Shown: positions 36,161 to 44,817, counted from the stretch's first letter. The stretch: 64,000 nucleotides of DNA from CAJXVY01 sp031580995 (GCA_031580995.1 JAVLCC010000002.1:62001-126000), one strand, 5' to 3'. Numbers and translations: made by a program. The notes: generated from the letters alone by a model not told the origin.

Positions 36161-36994
36161 CTACTCCAGAGTCCTCAGATTTCTAGTCTTTTCGGCCTGT
36201 TCGGCCAAAAGGTGGTCCTCAGGATAATTAACCTTCATCAGCGTGAGCCCCTCCGCTCCAACCACCTTAAATTTTCCAACCCGCTTTTTCTGATTCAATA
36301 TCGTGAGCAACTGCTCAAAAGTAAGTTCGTTTTCGCCGATTGCAACCAATGCACCGACAATCGATCTGACCTGGTTATGACAAAAAGCATCTGCCTCTAA
36401 ATCAATGATGATCTCATCCTCAGTTTGTGAAACCTGCAACTTTTTCATTTCTCGTATGGTCGTGGAGCCCGCTCTTCTTTTGCAAAATGCGGCAAAATCA
36501 TGCAATCCAAGAAGTAATTGTCCCGCCTCCTGCATTCTTTTTGCATCAAGAGGGTATTTATGCCAAAGCTGATACCTGCCGATTAGGGGGTTTTCAATAT
36601 TTGACTGATTTATTCGGTATTTATATTCACGACTAGTGGCGGAAAACCTGGCATGAAAACCATCGGGGGCCAATTCAACTTTGTGAACCCGCAAATCTCT
36701 TGGAAGCATCGCGTTTAGTCTTTTCGGCAAACCAGATTTGATTCTTCTTGCCTGAATGGGATTCAAATCAACATGCAAAACCTGAGCTACAGCGTGAACA
36801 CCCGCATCGGTTCTGCCGGCAATCCTTAGTCCGTTTTCTAATTCACCGAAAATGACCTCAAGCGCATTCACCAAGTCACCCTCAACGGTTCTTAGTCCTG
36901 GCTGAATAGCCCATCCAGAAAAATCGGTTCCGTCATAGGCGAGGTCAATCCGGAAACGACGAAGCCCGCCAGGTGTGCTGGCGGGCTTAGTCAT
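36161..36994 (-). CDS. truA: tRNA pseudouridine synthase A
   Basis: Makes pseudouridine at positions 38-40 of tRNA anticodon arms. 277 residues with YDGTDFSGWA, the catalytic Asp in AGRTDAGVHA (about residue 61), and FCHNQVRSIVGALVAIG. Follows rplQ by six bases, the usual end of the alpha operon. Confidence 0.95.
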   Translation of the reverse strand: MTKPASTPGGLRRFRIDLAYDGTDFSGWAIQPGLRTVEGDLVNALEVIFGELENGLRIAGRTDAGVHAVAQVLHVDLNPIQARRIKSGLPKRLNAMLPRDLRVHKVELAPDGFHARFSATSREYKYRINQSNIENPLIGRYQLWHKYPLDAKRMQEAGQLLLGLHDFAAFCKRRAGSTTIREMKKLQVSQTEDEIIIDLEADAFCHNQVRSIVGALVAIGENELTFEQLLTILNQKKRVGKFKVVGAEGLTLMKVNYPEDHLLAEQAEKTRNLRTLE

Positions 36995-37000
36995 AACTTC

Positions 37001-37716
37001 TTACTTCTTATCCTCGGAGTCAGCCTCGGTAGCTTCCTCAGCGGGTGCCTCTTCAGCTACTGGCTCTTCAGCCGGCGCCTCTTCGGCGGCAGCTTCCTCA
37101 GCAGGTGCCTCTTCAGCCGGTGCTTCCTCGGCTGCTGCCTCTTCAGCAGGAGCCTGCTCTTCGGTCACTGCCTCTGCCTGAGTTTCCTCAACGGCTTCCN
37201 NNNNNNNNNNNNNNNNNNNNNNNNNNNNNNNNNNNNNNNNNNNNNNNNNNNNNNNNNNNNNNNNNNNNNNNNNNNNNNNNNNNNNNNNNNNNNNNNNNNA
37301 GCACTTGCCTTGACTGTGTTTTCAAGCTTTTTCTTGTTTGACTTGGGCTTTGGCTCTACTTTTTCCAAAACCAACTCAATAACAGCCATAGGGGCGTTAT
37401 CACCCTTGCGGTAGCCAAGCTTGGTGATTCTGGTGTAGCCACCTTCGCGACCCTCCATCAATGGAGCAATCTCTGTGAAAAGCTCGTGAACTACTGACTT
37501 GTCGTGAATCTGGGTCATCACCTTGCGACGAGCGTGCAGGTCTCCACGCTTTGCGAATGTAATCAAACGCTCAGCAATTGGACGAAGACGTTTTGCCTTG
37601 GTCTCGGTTGTGGTGATGCTGCGGTGCTTGAAAAGTGAGCTGGCCATATTGATCAGCATCAATCTCTCGTGGGCTGGACCGCCACCGAGTCTTGCTCCCT
37701 TAGTTGGGCTTGCCAT
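37001..37716 (-). CDS. rplQ: Ribosomal protein L17 with acidic C-terminal tail (interrupted by assembly gap)
   Basis: Residues 1-139 encode the L17 core (ARLGGGPAHERLMLINMASS onward), a protein near the exit tunnel. After an N-run, 65 more residues are encoded in the frame ending at stop 37003-37001: a Glu/Ala/Pro tail of EEAPAEE-type repeats ending DSEDKK. The pre-gap frame does not match the post-gap frame across 100 N, so the true gap is 2 mod 3 in length and 100 is a placeholder. L17 of many actinobacteria has such a tail. The truA start lies six bases downstream. Confidence 0.88.
37200..37299. other. Assembly gap of 100 N within the L17 tail
   Basis: Exactly 100 N. It falls in the low-complexity Glu/Ala coding region of rplQ, where repeats probably broke the assembly. 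The coding frame does not continue across it at this length, so the size is arbitrary. Confidence 0.97.
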
Positions 37717-37746
37717 TGTCTATCTCCTTGACTTTCTAAATCCGGC

Positions 37747-38730
37747 CTAGTTGTCTTCTTCGAAACCTGAGAAATAAGCGCTGTCGAAGCCAGGAACTGC
37801 GTCTTTGAACTTCAAGCCCATCTCAGAGAGCTTGTCGCGAACCTCATCAACACTCTTTGAACCGAAGTTACGAATGTTCATCAGCTGGTCCTCGCTCAGT
37901 GCAATCAACTCACTAACGGTGTTGATTCCTTCACGCTTCAGGCAGTTATAGCTTCGAACTGTGAGATCTAGATCCTCAATCGGGGTTGCTAGTTCACCAC
38001 TCTCCTGCTGCTCAACTGGAGCTGGGCCAATTTCAATACCCTCAGCCTCTTCGTTTAGGTTCTTGGCCAAACCAAACAGTTCAACCAAAGTTGATCCAGC
38101 GCTTGCAACCGCATCCTTAGGTGCCATTGAGTGCTTGGTCTCAATATCTAAAACCAACTTGTCAAAGTTTGTGAACTCACCTGCACGAGTTGCCTCAACG
38201 CGGTAGCTAACTTTCAACACTGGGCTGTAGATACTGTCAATTGGAATCACACCGGCTTCAGCATCTGGGTTACGGTTCTGAGCTGCAGAAACATATCCTC
38301 TACCACGCTCAATGGTGAATTCAATTTCTAGTTTTGACTTGGTGTTCAATGTTGCAATCACCAAATCTGGGTTGTGAATCTCAACTCCCGCTGGGGCCTG
38401 AATATCGGCTGCTGTTGCTGCCCCTGCACCACTTTTGGTGAGGTGAGCAACAACTGGCTCATCGTGCTCGCTGGAGACAACCAGCTCTTTGATGTTTAGA
38501 ACGATTTCAACTACGTCTTCCTTGACGCCCTCAACAGTTGCAAACTCGTGAGGAACACCAGCGATTCTGATGTTGGTAACAGCTGCACCGGGAATGCTTG
38601 ACAACAGGGTGCGGCGCATCGAGTTTCCAAGGGTGTAACCAAAACCTGGCTCCAATGGTTCAAGCGTGAACCTCGAGCGATTATCTGCAATTACTTCTTC
38701 GTTTAGGGTTGGTCTCTGTGCAATTAGCAC
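37747..38730 (-). CDS. rpoA: RNA polymerase alpha subunit
   Basis: 327 residues: N-terminal assembly domain (about 1-235, GFGYTLGNSMRRTLLSSIPG) and C-terminal DNA/activator-binding domain (SYNCLKREGINTVSELI and IRNFGSKSVDEV). The core enzyme scaffold. Position rpsK-rpoA-rplQ is standard; rpsD, which precedes rpoA in some actinobacteria, is absent here. Confidence 0.98.
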   Translation of the reverse strand: MLIAQRPTLNEEVIADNRSRFTLEPLEPGFGYTLGNSMRRTLLSSIPGAAVTNIRIAGVPHEFATVEGVKEDVVEIVLNIKELVVSSEHDEPVVAHLTKSGAGAATAADIQAPAGVEIHNPDLVIATLNTKSKLEIEFTIERGRGYVSAAQNRNPDAEAGVIPIDSIYSPVLKVSYRVEATRAGEFTNFDKLVLDIETKHSMAPKDAVASAGSTLVELFGLAKNLNEEAEGIEIGPAPVEQQESGELATPIEDLDLTVRSYNCLKREGINTVSELIALSEDQLMNIRNFGSKSVDEVRDKLSEMGLKFKDAVPGFDSAYFSGFEEDN

Positions 38731-38791
38731 TTTTACTTCCTTTCAGCTAAGCATCCGCCATATGACACTTATCCATTTGATTCTTTTATTG

Positions 38792-38810
38792 TCGCGGCTG
38801 GCGTCCGCGA
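38792..38810 (-). promoter_or_regulatory. Hairpin between rpsK and rpoA
   Basis: TCGCGG and CCGCGA pair across a seven-base loop in the 94 bases between rpsK and rpoA, the second longest gap within this ribosomal block. It may be an attenuator or a processing site; no clear T-run follows. Confidence 0.35.
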
Positions 38811-38824
38811 TAAATTTTTTAGTT

Positions 38825-39223
38825 TTAGACGCGACGACGCTTGGGAGGACGAACTCCGTTATGCGCCTGTGGTGTTACGTCTTGGATTGAGCCAACCTCC
38901 AGGCCAGCGGCCTGAAGTGAACGAATCGCGGTCTCACGACCTGAACCTGGTCCCTTCACAAAAACATCGACCTTTTTCACACCGTGGTCGCCAGCTTTTC
39001 TAGCTGCTGCCTCGGCTGCCATCTGGGCTGCGAATGGGGTTGATTTTCTACTTCCCTTGAACCCAACATCACCACTTGAACTCCATGCCACTACAGCACC
39101 CGTTGGGTCGGTGATGGAAATGATGGTGTTGTTGAATGTGCTACGAATATGAGCCTGTCCTGCAGGGATATTCTTTTTATCTTTTTTCCTTGGCTTACGC
39201 ACTGCGGATTTTGGAGCTGCCAT
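38825..39223 (-). CDS. rpsK: Ribosomal protein S11
   Basis: 132-residue small-subunit platform protein with HIRSTFNNTIISITDPTG and C-terminal DVTPQAHNGVRPPKRRRV, both diagnostic. Follows rpsM with a 25-base gap. Confidence 0.98.
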   Translation of the reverse strand: MAAPKSAVRKPRKKDKKNIPAGQAHIRSTFNNTIISITDPTGAVVAWSSSGDVGFKGSRKSTPFAAQMAAEAAARKAGDHGVKKVDVFVKGPGSGRETAIRSLQAAGLEVGSIQDVTPQAHNGVRPPKRRRV

Positions 39224-39248
39224 GAATCTGTTTACCTCTCTCTAACGC

Positions 39249-39626
39249 TTAGCGCGCTGCTTTTTTCTTGCCGGCCACTGTGCGCTTCGGTCCCTTGCGA
39301 CCGCGAGCGTTAGTTTTGGTTCGCTGACCACGAACCGGTAGTCCCTTACGGTGGCGAATTCCCTGATAGCTTCCAATCTCAACCTTGCGGCGAATGTTGG
39401 AAGAAACGTCTCGTCTTAGATCACCCTCGACCTTTAGGTTTGCCTCGATGTAATCACGAATGGCAATCAACTGCTCATCAGTTAGGTCTTTCACACGGGT
39501 GTTTTTGTCGATACCGGTTTCAGTTAAAGCCTGAACGGATCGAGTGCGGCCAATGCCGAAGATATAAGTTAGTGAGATCTCTACTCGCTTTTCACGAGGG
39601 ATATCCACTCCTGCTATACGTGCCAT
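39249..39626 (-). CDS. rpsM: Ribosomal protein S13
   Basis: 125 residues of the small-subunit head; opens ARIAGVDIPREKRVEISLTY and ends in the basic tail RGKR-like KTNARGRKGPKR that contacts P-site tRNA. Located after rpmJ. Confidence 0.98.
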   Translation of the reverse strand: MARIAGVDIPREKRVEISLTYIFGIGRTRSVQALTETGIDKNTRVKDLTDEQLIAIRDYIEANLKVEGDLRRDVSSNIRRKVEIGSYQGIRHRKGLPVRGQRTKTNARGRKGPKRTVAGKKKAAR

Positions 39627-39732
39627 GAGGATGTTCTCCTATTTTCTACGGAAGGTCTTTGGCATACTCACCCTGATTTGGCTAATCAGGCTCTCGCCTT
39701 CTCGAGAGGTATTACGAGCTGCCCTGGTTTTG

Positions 39733-39846
39733 CTAGCCCTGGCGCTGCTTGTGACGGGGGTTACTGCAGATGACCATCACTCGTCCGTGACGACGGATGA
39801 CTCGGCAGCTGTCACAAATCTTTTTTACGCTTGGGTTTACTTTCAT
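39733..39846 (-). CDS. rpmJ: Ribosomal protein L36 (zinc-binding form)
   Basis: A 37-residue protein too short for usual ORF cut-offs: MKVNPSVKKICDSCRVIRR, then HGRVMVICSNPRHKQRQG. Cys 11 and 14, Cys 27 and His 32 are the zinc ligands of the C+ type. It lies between infA and rpsM, its standard place, with GGAAAG upstream of the ATG. Confidence 0.97.
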   Translation of the reverse strand: MKVNPSVKKICDSCRVIRRHGRVMVICSNPRHKQRQG

Positions 39847-39855
39847 CGTCTTTCC

Positions 39856-40077
39856 TTACTTATAGCGATAAATGATGCGGCCACGGTTTAGGTCGTAAGT
39901 GCTCAACTCCACAATCACGCGATCCTCGGGGAGGATGCGGATGTAGTGCTGACGCATTTTTCCTGAGATGTGAGCCAAAACTGTGTGTCCATTGGTCAAT
40001 TCGACCTTAAACATCGCATTCGGCAGAGCCTCAACGATCTGACCCTCGATCTCAATAACGCCGTCTTTGTTGGCCAT
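39856..40077 (-). CDS. infA: Translation initiation factor IF-1
   Basis: 73-residue OB-fold protein binding the ribosomal A site during initiation; KDGVIEIEGQIVEALPNAMF and VIVELSTYDLNRGRIIYRYK are diagnostic. A 118-base gap separates it from map and may carry a promoter. Confidence 0.98.
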   Translation of the reverse strand: MANKDGVIEIEGQIVEALPNAMFKVELTNGHTVLAHISGKMRQHYIRILPEDRVIVELSTYDLNRGRIIYRYK

Positions 40078-40157
40078 AGCCTCACTTATTCACTAGTCCG
40101 GTCGGCAAAAAACACACTCCAGCAACCTCAATATGGGATGGAAGGCATGTGTTAGAA

Positions 40158-40176
40158 GCCAAGCTAAAAGCTTAGC
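40158..40176 (-). terminator. Weak hairpin after map
   Basis: GCTAAGC pairs with GCTTGGC (one G-U) across TTTTA, about 20 bases past the map stop; followed only by TTCTAAC, so at most a partial terminator before infA. The remainder of 40078-40195 shows no clear promoter. Confidence 0.35.
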
Positions 40177-40195
40177 GAATAACTAGGCTAACTGT

Positions 40196-41017
40196 CTAGC
40201 TTTTTGGCGGAATAGCTTTGATGCCAAATTTGGCCAGTTCGCTCTCTCCACCGTCTTCTGAGGTTAATACCCAAAGACCTTTGCTGTGAACGGCAATTGA
40301 ATGCTCCCAGTGAGCACCATCCCCGCCATCGCTGGTTTTCACAGTCCAGTCATCTTCATGGACATAAGTCTCATTAGAACCGGCTGTGAGCATCGGCTCT
40401 ATTGCCACAACCAGTCCAGGAACTATTTTTGGGAGTCTTTCTCTAACTCCGTAGTTATAAACAGGTGGGTCCTCGTGCATGGATCTGCCAATACCGTGGC
40501 CAACATACTGCTCCAAAATTCCGAAGCTGCTGTTTTTCTCAACAAAGTCCTCAATCGCAACCCCCACGTGATTCAGTCTCTTACCAAAATAAAGAGCTGC
40601 GATTCCCTCCCACAGTGACCCATAGGTAACATCACTGAGACTCTGCCTGGATTGATCGGGGTTAGTTCCTGGGACTATTACCGTTATCGCCCGATCACCA
40701 TTCCAGCCATTCAATAACGCTCCACAGTCAATACTTAGAATATCGCCCGCTTCTAATGGCCTGTTATTTGGAATTCCGTGAACAATCTCGTCATTCACTG
40801 AGGCGCAAATGGTGTGTTTATACCCAGGCACTAATTGAAAATTAGGGACACCACCCGCTGTGCGGATAACATCTTCAGCAATTGCGTCTAATTCAAGTGT
40901 TGTAACTCCGGGTTTTATTGCTTCGCGAACCTTTGAGAGTGCTTTAGCGGTGAGTTCACCAGCTGGAATCATTGCCGCAATATCGGCATCAGATTTTTTT
41001 GTGAAGCTTGAGCGCAT
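40196..41017 (-). CDS. map: Methionine aminopeptidase type I
   Basis: Removes the initiator Met. 273 residues with metal ligands in LSIDCGALLNGWNGD (Asp), VGHGIGRSMHEDPPV (His), EPML (Glu) and HWEHSIAV (Glu). Start overlaps the adk stop by one base. Confidence 0.96.
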   Translation of the reverse strand: MRSSFTKKSDADIAAMIPAGELTAKALSKVREAIKPGVTTLELDAIAEDVIRTAGGVPNFQLVPGYKHTICASVNDEIVHGIPNNRPLEAGDILSIDCGALLNGWNGDRAITVIVPGTNPDQSRQSLSDVTYGSLWEGIAALYFGKRLNHVGVAIEDFVEKNSSFGILEQYVGHGIGRSMHEDPPVYNYGVRERLPKIVPGLVVAIEPMLTAGSNETYVHEDDWTVKTSDGGDGAHWEHSIAVHSKGLWVLTSEDGGESELAKFGIKAIPPKS

Positions 41018-41589
41018 CAGGAGCCAAAGCTGGCGATAGCAGCATCGATTCTTGCGGTAACCGCATCTATTTCACCAAGGCCGTCTACTTTGGCAAGAAT
41101 CCCGCGCTCTGAGTAAAGATCAACCAGTGGGGCAGTTTCTTCCAGGTAGAGATCTAAACGGTGACGAATAACCTCTTCACTGTCATCTGCTCTCCCTTGC
41201 TCCTGAGATCTGTTTGCAAGTCTTGAAACCAACTCGTCCTGGTCTGCTTCCAAAAGGATGACCCCATCAAGTGCCAAGTCTTGCTCGGCCAAAATTTCAT
41301 CCAGGGTTTCAACCTGAGCATTGGTTCTTGGGTAACCGTCTAATAAAAATCCGCTTTTTGCATCATCATGGCCAAGGCGATCCATAACCAAATCATTGGT
41401 CAGGCTGTCTGGGACATACTCCCCAGCGTCCATATAAGACTTTGCTTTTTTGCCTAATTCAGTTTCATTTTTCACGTTGTAGCGAAAAATGTCACCAGTT
41501 GAGATTGCTGGGATGCTCAGCTTCTCGGCAATCAAAACCGACTGAGTTCCCTTTCCGGCACCCGGAGGGCCGATGATGAGCAATCTCAT
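41017..41589 (-). CDS. adk: Adenylate kinase (short form)
   Basis: 190 residues, the short-lid form without the zinc LID domain; P-loop GPPGAGKGTQS at 7-17 and DGYPRTNAQ. Interconverts ATP, ADP and AMP. Overlaps secY by four bases. Confidence 0.97.
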   Translation of the reverse strand: MRLLIIGPPGAGKGTQSVLIAEKLSIPAISTGDIFRYNVKNETELGKKAKSYMDAGEYVPDSLTNDLVMDRLGHDDAKSGFLLDGYPRTNAQVETLDEILAEQDLALDGVILLEADQDELVSRLANRSQEQGRADDSEEVIRHRLDLYLEETAPLVDLYSERGILAKVDGLGEIDAVTARIDAAIASFGS

Positions 41590-42902
41590 CGAAGCAGTCC
41601 ATCGTAATTACGCTGCTCCATCTGAGCACTAATCTGCTTCACCGTGGCCAACCCAACTCCAACGATAATCAAAATGGAAGTTCCTCCGAATGGGAAGTTC
41701 TGGTTGGTTCCGATGGCTGCGAAGGCAACCAGCGGAATCAAAGCAATCAAACCTAGATAGATTGCTCCGGCTGCGGTGATTCGAGAGAGTACGTAGTCCA
41801 AAAACTCAGTGGTTGGTCTTCCTGCACGAATACCTGGGATGAAGCCACCGTAGCGTTTCATGTTGTCAGAAATTTCTTCGGGGTTGAAAGTGATGCTCAC
41901 GTAGAAATATGTAAATCCAACAATCAAGAAGAAATACACAGCCGCATAGAAAATATTGTCACCGGTGGTTAGATACTGACTCACCCAGCTAACCCATCCA
42001 GGCAATTCGCCTGTGACCGGATCCGGCTGGTTGAACTGTGCCAAAAGTGCTGGCAAATAAAGCATTGACGATGCAAAGATAACTGGGATAACACCAGCGG
42101 TGTTTACCTTGATGGGGATATAGGTGGTTTGGCCACCAATACTCTTTCTTCCTACCATGCGCTTTGCGTATTGGACTGGAATCCTTCGCTGAGACTGCTC
42201 AACCAAAACCACCAACATCACAACAACGAATCCAACCAACATCACAATCAAGAAAATCTCAATTGGTCTGGTCTGAATAATCTGCAGAAGTGCTGCGGGG
42301 AAGGTTGCCGCAATTGATGTGAAGATCAAAAGTGACATTCCATTTCCAACACCACGCTCGGTGATTAGCTCTCCAAGCCACATAATCAAACCAGTTCCAG
42401 CGGTCATGGTGATTACTATCAGCGAGATTGCAAGCGGCCCGTCATCTGTTAGTAGAGGTAATCCAGTGTTTGAACCAAACAGCGCACCCTGTCTTGCAAC
42501 TGTTACCAAAGTGGTGGCCTGCAACATAGCAAGCGCAATTGTTAGATAACGGGTGTATTGGGTCAAAGTTGCCTGACCCTGAGGTCCCTCTTTGTGAAGC
42601 GCTTCAAATCGTGGAATAACCACCCTCAACAACTGAGTGATGATCGATGCGGTGATGTAGGGCATGATGCCTAGCGCAAAAATACTCAACTGCAGCAAAG
42701 CTCCACCACTAAATAGGTTTACAAGCTCATACAGTCCACCGGTAGTGGTGTTTTGATCAAGCGATGCCTGGACATTGCCATAATCCACAAACGGTGCGGG
42801 GATAAATGAACCCAGCCTGAATATTGCAAGTAAAGCCAGCGTGAAGCCGAGCTTCTTTCTTAGATCAGGGGTTCTAAATGCCCTTGAGATTGCGCTAAAC
42901 AA
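41586..42902 (-). CDS. secY: SecY protein translocase subunit
   Basis: 438-residue channel protein with ten transmembrane helices; LGFTLALLAIFRLGSFIPAP at the N-terminus and GNGMSLLIF are diagnostic. Located between rplO and adk, the canonical place. Confidence 0.98.
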   Translation of the reverse strand: MFSAISRAFRTPDLRKKLGFTLALLAIFRLGSFIPAPFVDYGNVQASLDQNTTTGGLYELVNLFSGGALLQLSIFALGIMPYITASIITQLLRVVIPRFEALHKEGPQGQATLTQYTRYLTIALAMLQATTLVTVARQGALFGSNTGLPLLTDDGPLAISLIVITMTAGTGLIMWLGELITERGVGNGMSLLIFTSIAATFPAALLQIIQTRPIEIFLIVMLVGFVVVMLVVLVEQSQRRIPVQYAKRMVGRKSIGGQTTYIPIKVNTAGVIPVIFASSMLYLPALLAQFNQPDPVTGELPGWVSWVSQYLTTGDNIFYAAVYFFLIVGFTYFYVSITFNPEEISDNMKRYGGFIPGIRAGRPTTEFLDYVLSRITAAGAIYLGLIALIPLVAFAAIGTNQNFPFGGTSILIIVGVGLATVKQISAQMEQRNYDGLLR

Positions 42903-42920
42903 AATTGCCTCCTACGCGGC

Positions 42921-43952
42921 TTAGCCGTTGACAGATCCCCCGGCAGCCTCAATCTTCTCTTTGGCTGAGCGGGAAACCTTTTCGACAGTAACATCAAGCT
43001 TAACTGAGATGTCTCCATCACCGAGTACCTTCACGGGCTCGCCCTTGCGAACGGCACCTTTGGCGGCCAAGTCATCAACAGTTACTTTGCCACCCTCGGG
43101 GAACAGATCAGCTAATTTTTGAACGTTTACTACCTGATACTCAATCTTGAAGGGGTTTTTGAATCCACGAAGTTTGGGTGTGCGCATAACAAAGTTCACG
43201 CCTCCACCTTCGAAGCCCAGGCGCACCTGGTAACGAGCCTTGGTTCCCTTGGTTCCGCGACCTGCAGTCTTACCTTTAGAACCTTCTCCTCGACCGACAC
43301 GGGTCTTAGCAGTCTTGGCTCCAGGAGCTGGACGCAAGTGGTGAAGCTTCAAAACTGAAACCTTGTCCTGCTGAGATTCACTAGAACTTGATTTTGTCGC
43401 AGGCTTAGCTGCCGTTGTCTTCGCCGCAGGCTCTGCTGCAGAGGTCTTGGCTGCTGGCTTTGCAGCAGTTTTTGCTGCTGGTTTGGCGGCTGTGCTTTTC
43501 GCTGCTGGCTTCTCTGCTGCCTTGCTGGCAGCTGGCTTGCTGGCAGCTGCTGGTTTAGCTGCAGCTGGCTTGGCAGTGCTTGACTTAGCTGCAGTGGTTT
43601 TGGCTGCAGTGGTTTTCGCGGCAGTGGTNNNNNNNNNNNNNNNNNNNNNNNNNNNNNNNNNNNNNNNNNNNNNNNNNNNNNNNNNNNNNNNNNNNNNNNN
43701 NNNNNNNNNNNNNNNNNNNNNNNNNNNNGCAGTGGTTTTCGCGGCAGTGGTCTTGGTTGCAGGCTTTTTATCAGCTGACTTTGCAGCTGGCTTTGCAGCA
43801 GGCTTAGCAGTCGACTTTGCAGCTGGCTTCGCGGCTGGTTTAGCAGCTGGCTTTTTTGCATCTGCGCTTTTAGCAGCAGGCTTTGCAGCTGGCTTTTTAG
43901 CCGGAGCCTTTTTAGCGGCTTCGTCCTTTGCAGGCTTTTTCTCTTCAGCCAT
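42921..43952 (-). CDS. rplO: Ribosomal protein L15 with long histone-like N-terminal extension (contains assembly gap)
   Basis: The last 143 residues are a full L15 (LKLHHLRPAPGAKTAKTRVG, then GRGEGSKGKTAGRGTKG, to the C-terminal VEKVSRSAKEKIEAAGG). Before it lie about 200 residues, 34 unknown, almost entirely Lys, Ala, Pro and Thr in PAAK and TTAAK repeats resembling histone H1 and the HupB tail. The frame is open across 100 N. ATG 43952 overlaps the rpmD stop by one base and has GAGGAG upstream, so the extended form is well supported. An internal TTG (43352) preceded by AAGG could start an ordinary-size L15. Confidence 0.88.
   Translation of the reverse strand: MAEEKKPAKDEAAKKAPAKKPAAKPAAKSADAKKPAAKPAAKPAAKSTAKPAAKPAAKSADKKPATKTTAAKTTXXXXXXXXXXXXXXXXXXXXXXXXXXXXXXXXXXTTAAKTTAAKTTAAKSSTAKPAAAKPAAASKPAASKAAEKPAAKSTAAKPAAKTAAKPAAKTSAAEPAAKTTAAKPATKSSSSESQQDKVSVLKLHHLRPAPGAKTAKTRVGRGEGSKGKTAGRGTKGTKARYQVRLGFEGGGVNFVMRTPKLRGFKNPFKIEYQVVNVQKLADLFPEGGKVTVDDLAAKGAVRKGEPVKVLGDGDISVKLDVTVEKVSRSAKEKIEAAGGSVNG
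43591..43758. repeat. 15-bp tandem repeats coding TTAAK, split by assembly gap
   Basis: On plus, units of GCAGTGGTTTTCGCG or close variants repeat before and after the gap. The last 23 bases before the gap (43606-43628) equal the first 23 after it (43729-43751), so copy number is unresolved. Confidence 0.9.
43629..43728. other. Assembly gap of 100 N inside rplO repeats
   Basis: Exactly 100 N flanked by identical 23-base sequences of a 15-base tandem repeat. Real length may be shorter or longer; only the frame is compatible with 100 (1 mod 3). Confidence 0.97.
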
Positions 43953-44140
43953 TAGTTGTTAATCTCCTCAACTTTTACAAGGTGGCTAACAGTGTTGACC
44001 AATCCACGAACACTTGGTGAGTCGTCTTTCACAACGATGTCACCAATGCGCTTTAGACCTAGGGTCCTTAGCGAATCGCGTTGGTTCTGCTTGCCACCAA
44101 TTTCACTTTTGATCTGGGTGACTTTCAATCTGGCGCCCAT
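43952..44140 (-). CDS. rpmD: Ribosomal protein L30
   Basis: 62 residues: RLKVTQIKSEIGGKQNQRDSL and GLVNTVSHLVKVEE match bacterial L30. Between rpsE and rplO. Confidence 0.96.
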   Translation of the reverse strand: MGARLKVTQIKSEIGGKQNQRDSLRTLGLKRIGDIVVKDDSPSVRGLVNTVSHLVKVEEINN

Positions 44141-44142
44141 AT

Positions 44143-44817
44143 TTACGCACCTGCCTTGTCTTCAGTTTTCAACATTCTTGCCGGAGCAACCTCGGACATT
44201 TCTTTGTCGCGACGCTTGGCCACTGACTCAGGTCCTTCTAGTTGACGTAAAGCTTCGATGGTTGCGTGAACGATGTTCAATGTGTTTGAAGAACCGAGGC
44301 TCTTTGACAACACATCGTGAACTCCCGCACACTCCAAAACCGCACGAACAGGACCACCGGCGATAACACCGGTTCCCTCTGAAGCTGGACGAAGTAATAC
44401 AACACCAGCTGCAGCCTCACCCTGAACAGGGTGGGGAATGGTTGAACCAATGCGTGGGATCAGGAAGAAGTTTTTCTTCGCATCCTCAACACCTTTGGCA
44501 ATGGCTGCAGGAACCTCTTTGGCCTTGCCGTAACCGACACCAACTGTTCCTTCACCATCACCGACAACAACTAGTGCTGTGAAGGCGAAACGACGACCAC
44601 CCTTGACCACCTTGGCAACGCGGTTGATTGTTACAACACGCTCCAAAAATGGACTGGACTTGTCCTCGCGCTCACGGCGCTGTTCGTTTTTAGGTCCGCG
44701 CTCTCTGCGACCCTGGCGCTGCTCGCGCTCGTTTGGGTCGACAGTTGTTGGAGGAGTGGCCTCAACCACTGACTCAGCATTCGCCTCTGTCTCTGGCGCT
44801 TTGTTCTCTTCACTCAC
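44143..44817 (-). CDS. rpsE: Ribosomal protein S5 with N-terminal extension
   Basis: 224 residues. The S5 core begins about residue 55 (LERVVTINRVAKVVKGGRRF) and includes VGYGKAKEVPAAIAKGVEDA. The first 54 residues are a charged, unstructured stretch (Glu-rich then Arg-rich), longer than in E. coli; such extensions occur in other actinobacterial S5. Overlaps rplR by four bases. Confidence 0.97.
   Translation of the reverse strand: MSEENKAPETEANAESVVEATPPTTVDPNEREQRQGRRERGPKNEQRREREDKSSPFLERVVTINRVAKVVKGGRRFAFTALVVVGDGEGTVGVGYGKAKEVPAAIAKGVEDAKKNFFLIPRIGSTIPHPVQGEAAAGVVLLRPASEGTGVIAGGPVRAVLECAGVHDVLSKSLGSSNTLNIVHATIEALRQLEGPESVAKRRDKEMSEVAPARMLKTEDKAGA

Noticed and set aside
37165..37716. 183-residue L17 frame ending KPLRKLRQRQ after the N-run
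   Set aside because: The frame after the gap is an artefact of the arbitrary 100 N; another frame gives a typical Glu/Ala tail ending just before truA.
39625..39891. 88-residue plus-strand frame across rpmJ
   Set aside because: The minus strand encodes a perfect L36; the plus frame is its shadow.
43591..43758. CRISPR or mobile element repeats
   Set aside because: Direct 15-bp units are in frame and code TTAAK; there are no spacers or transposase.
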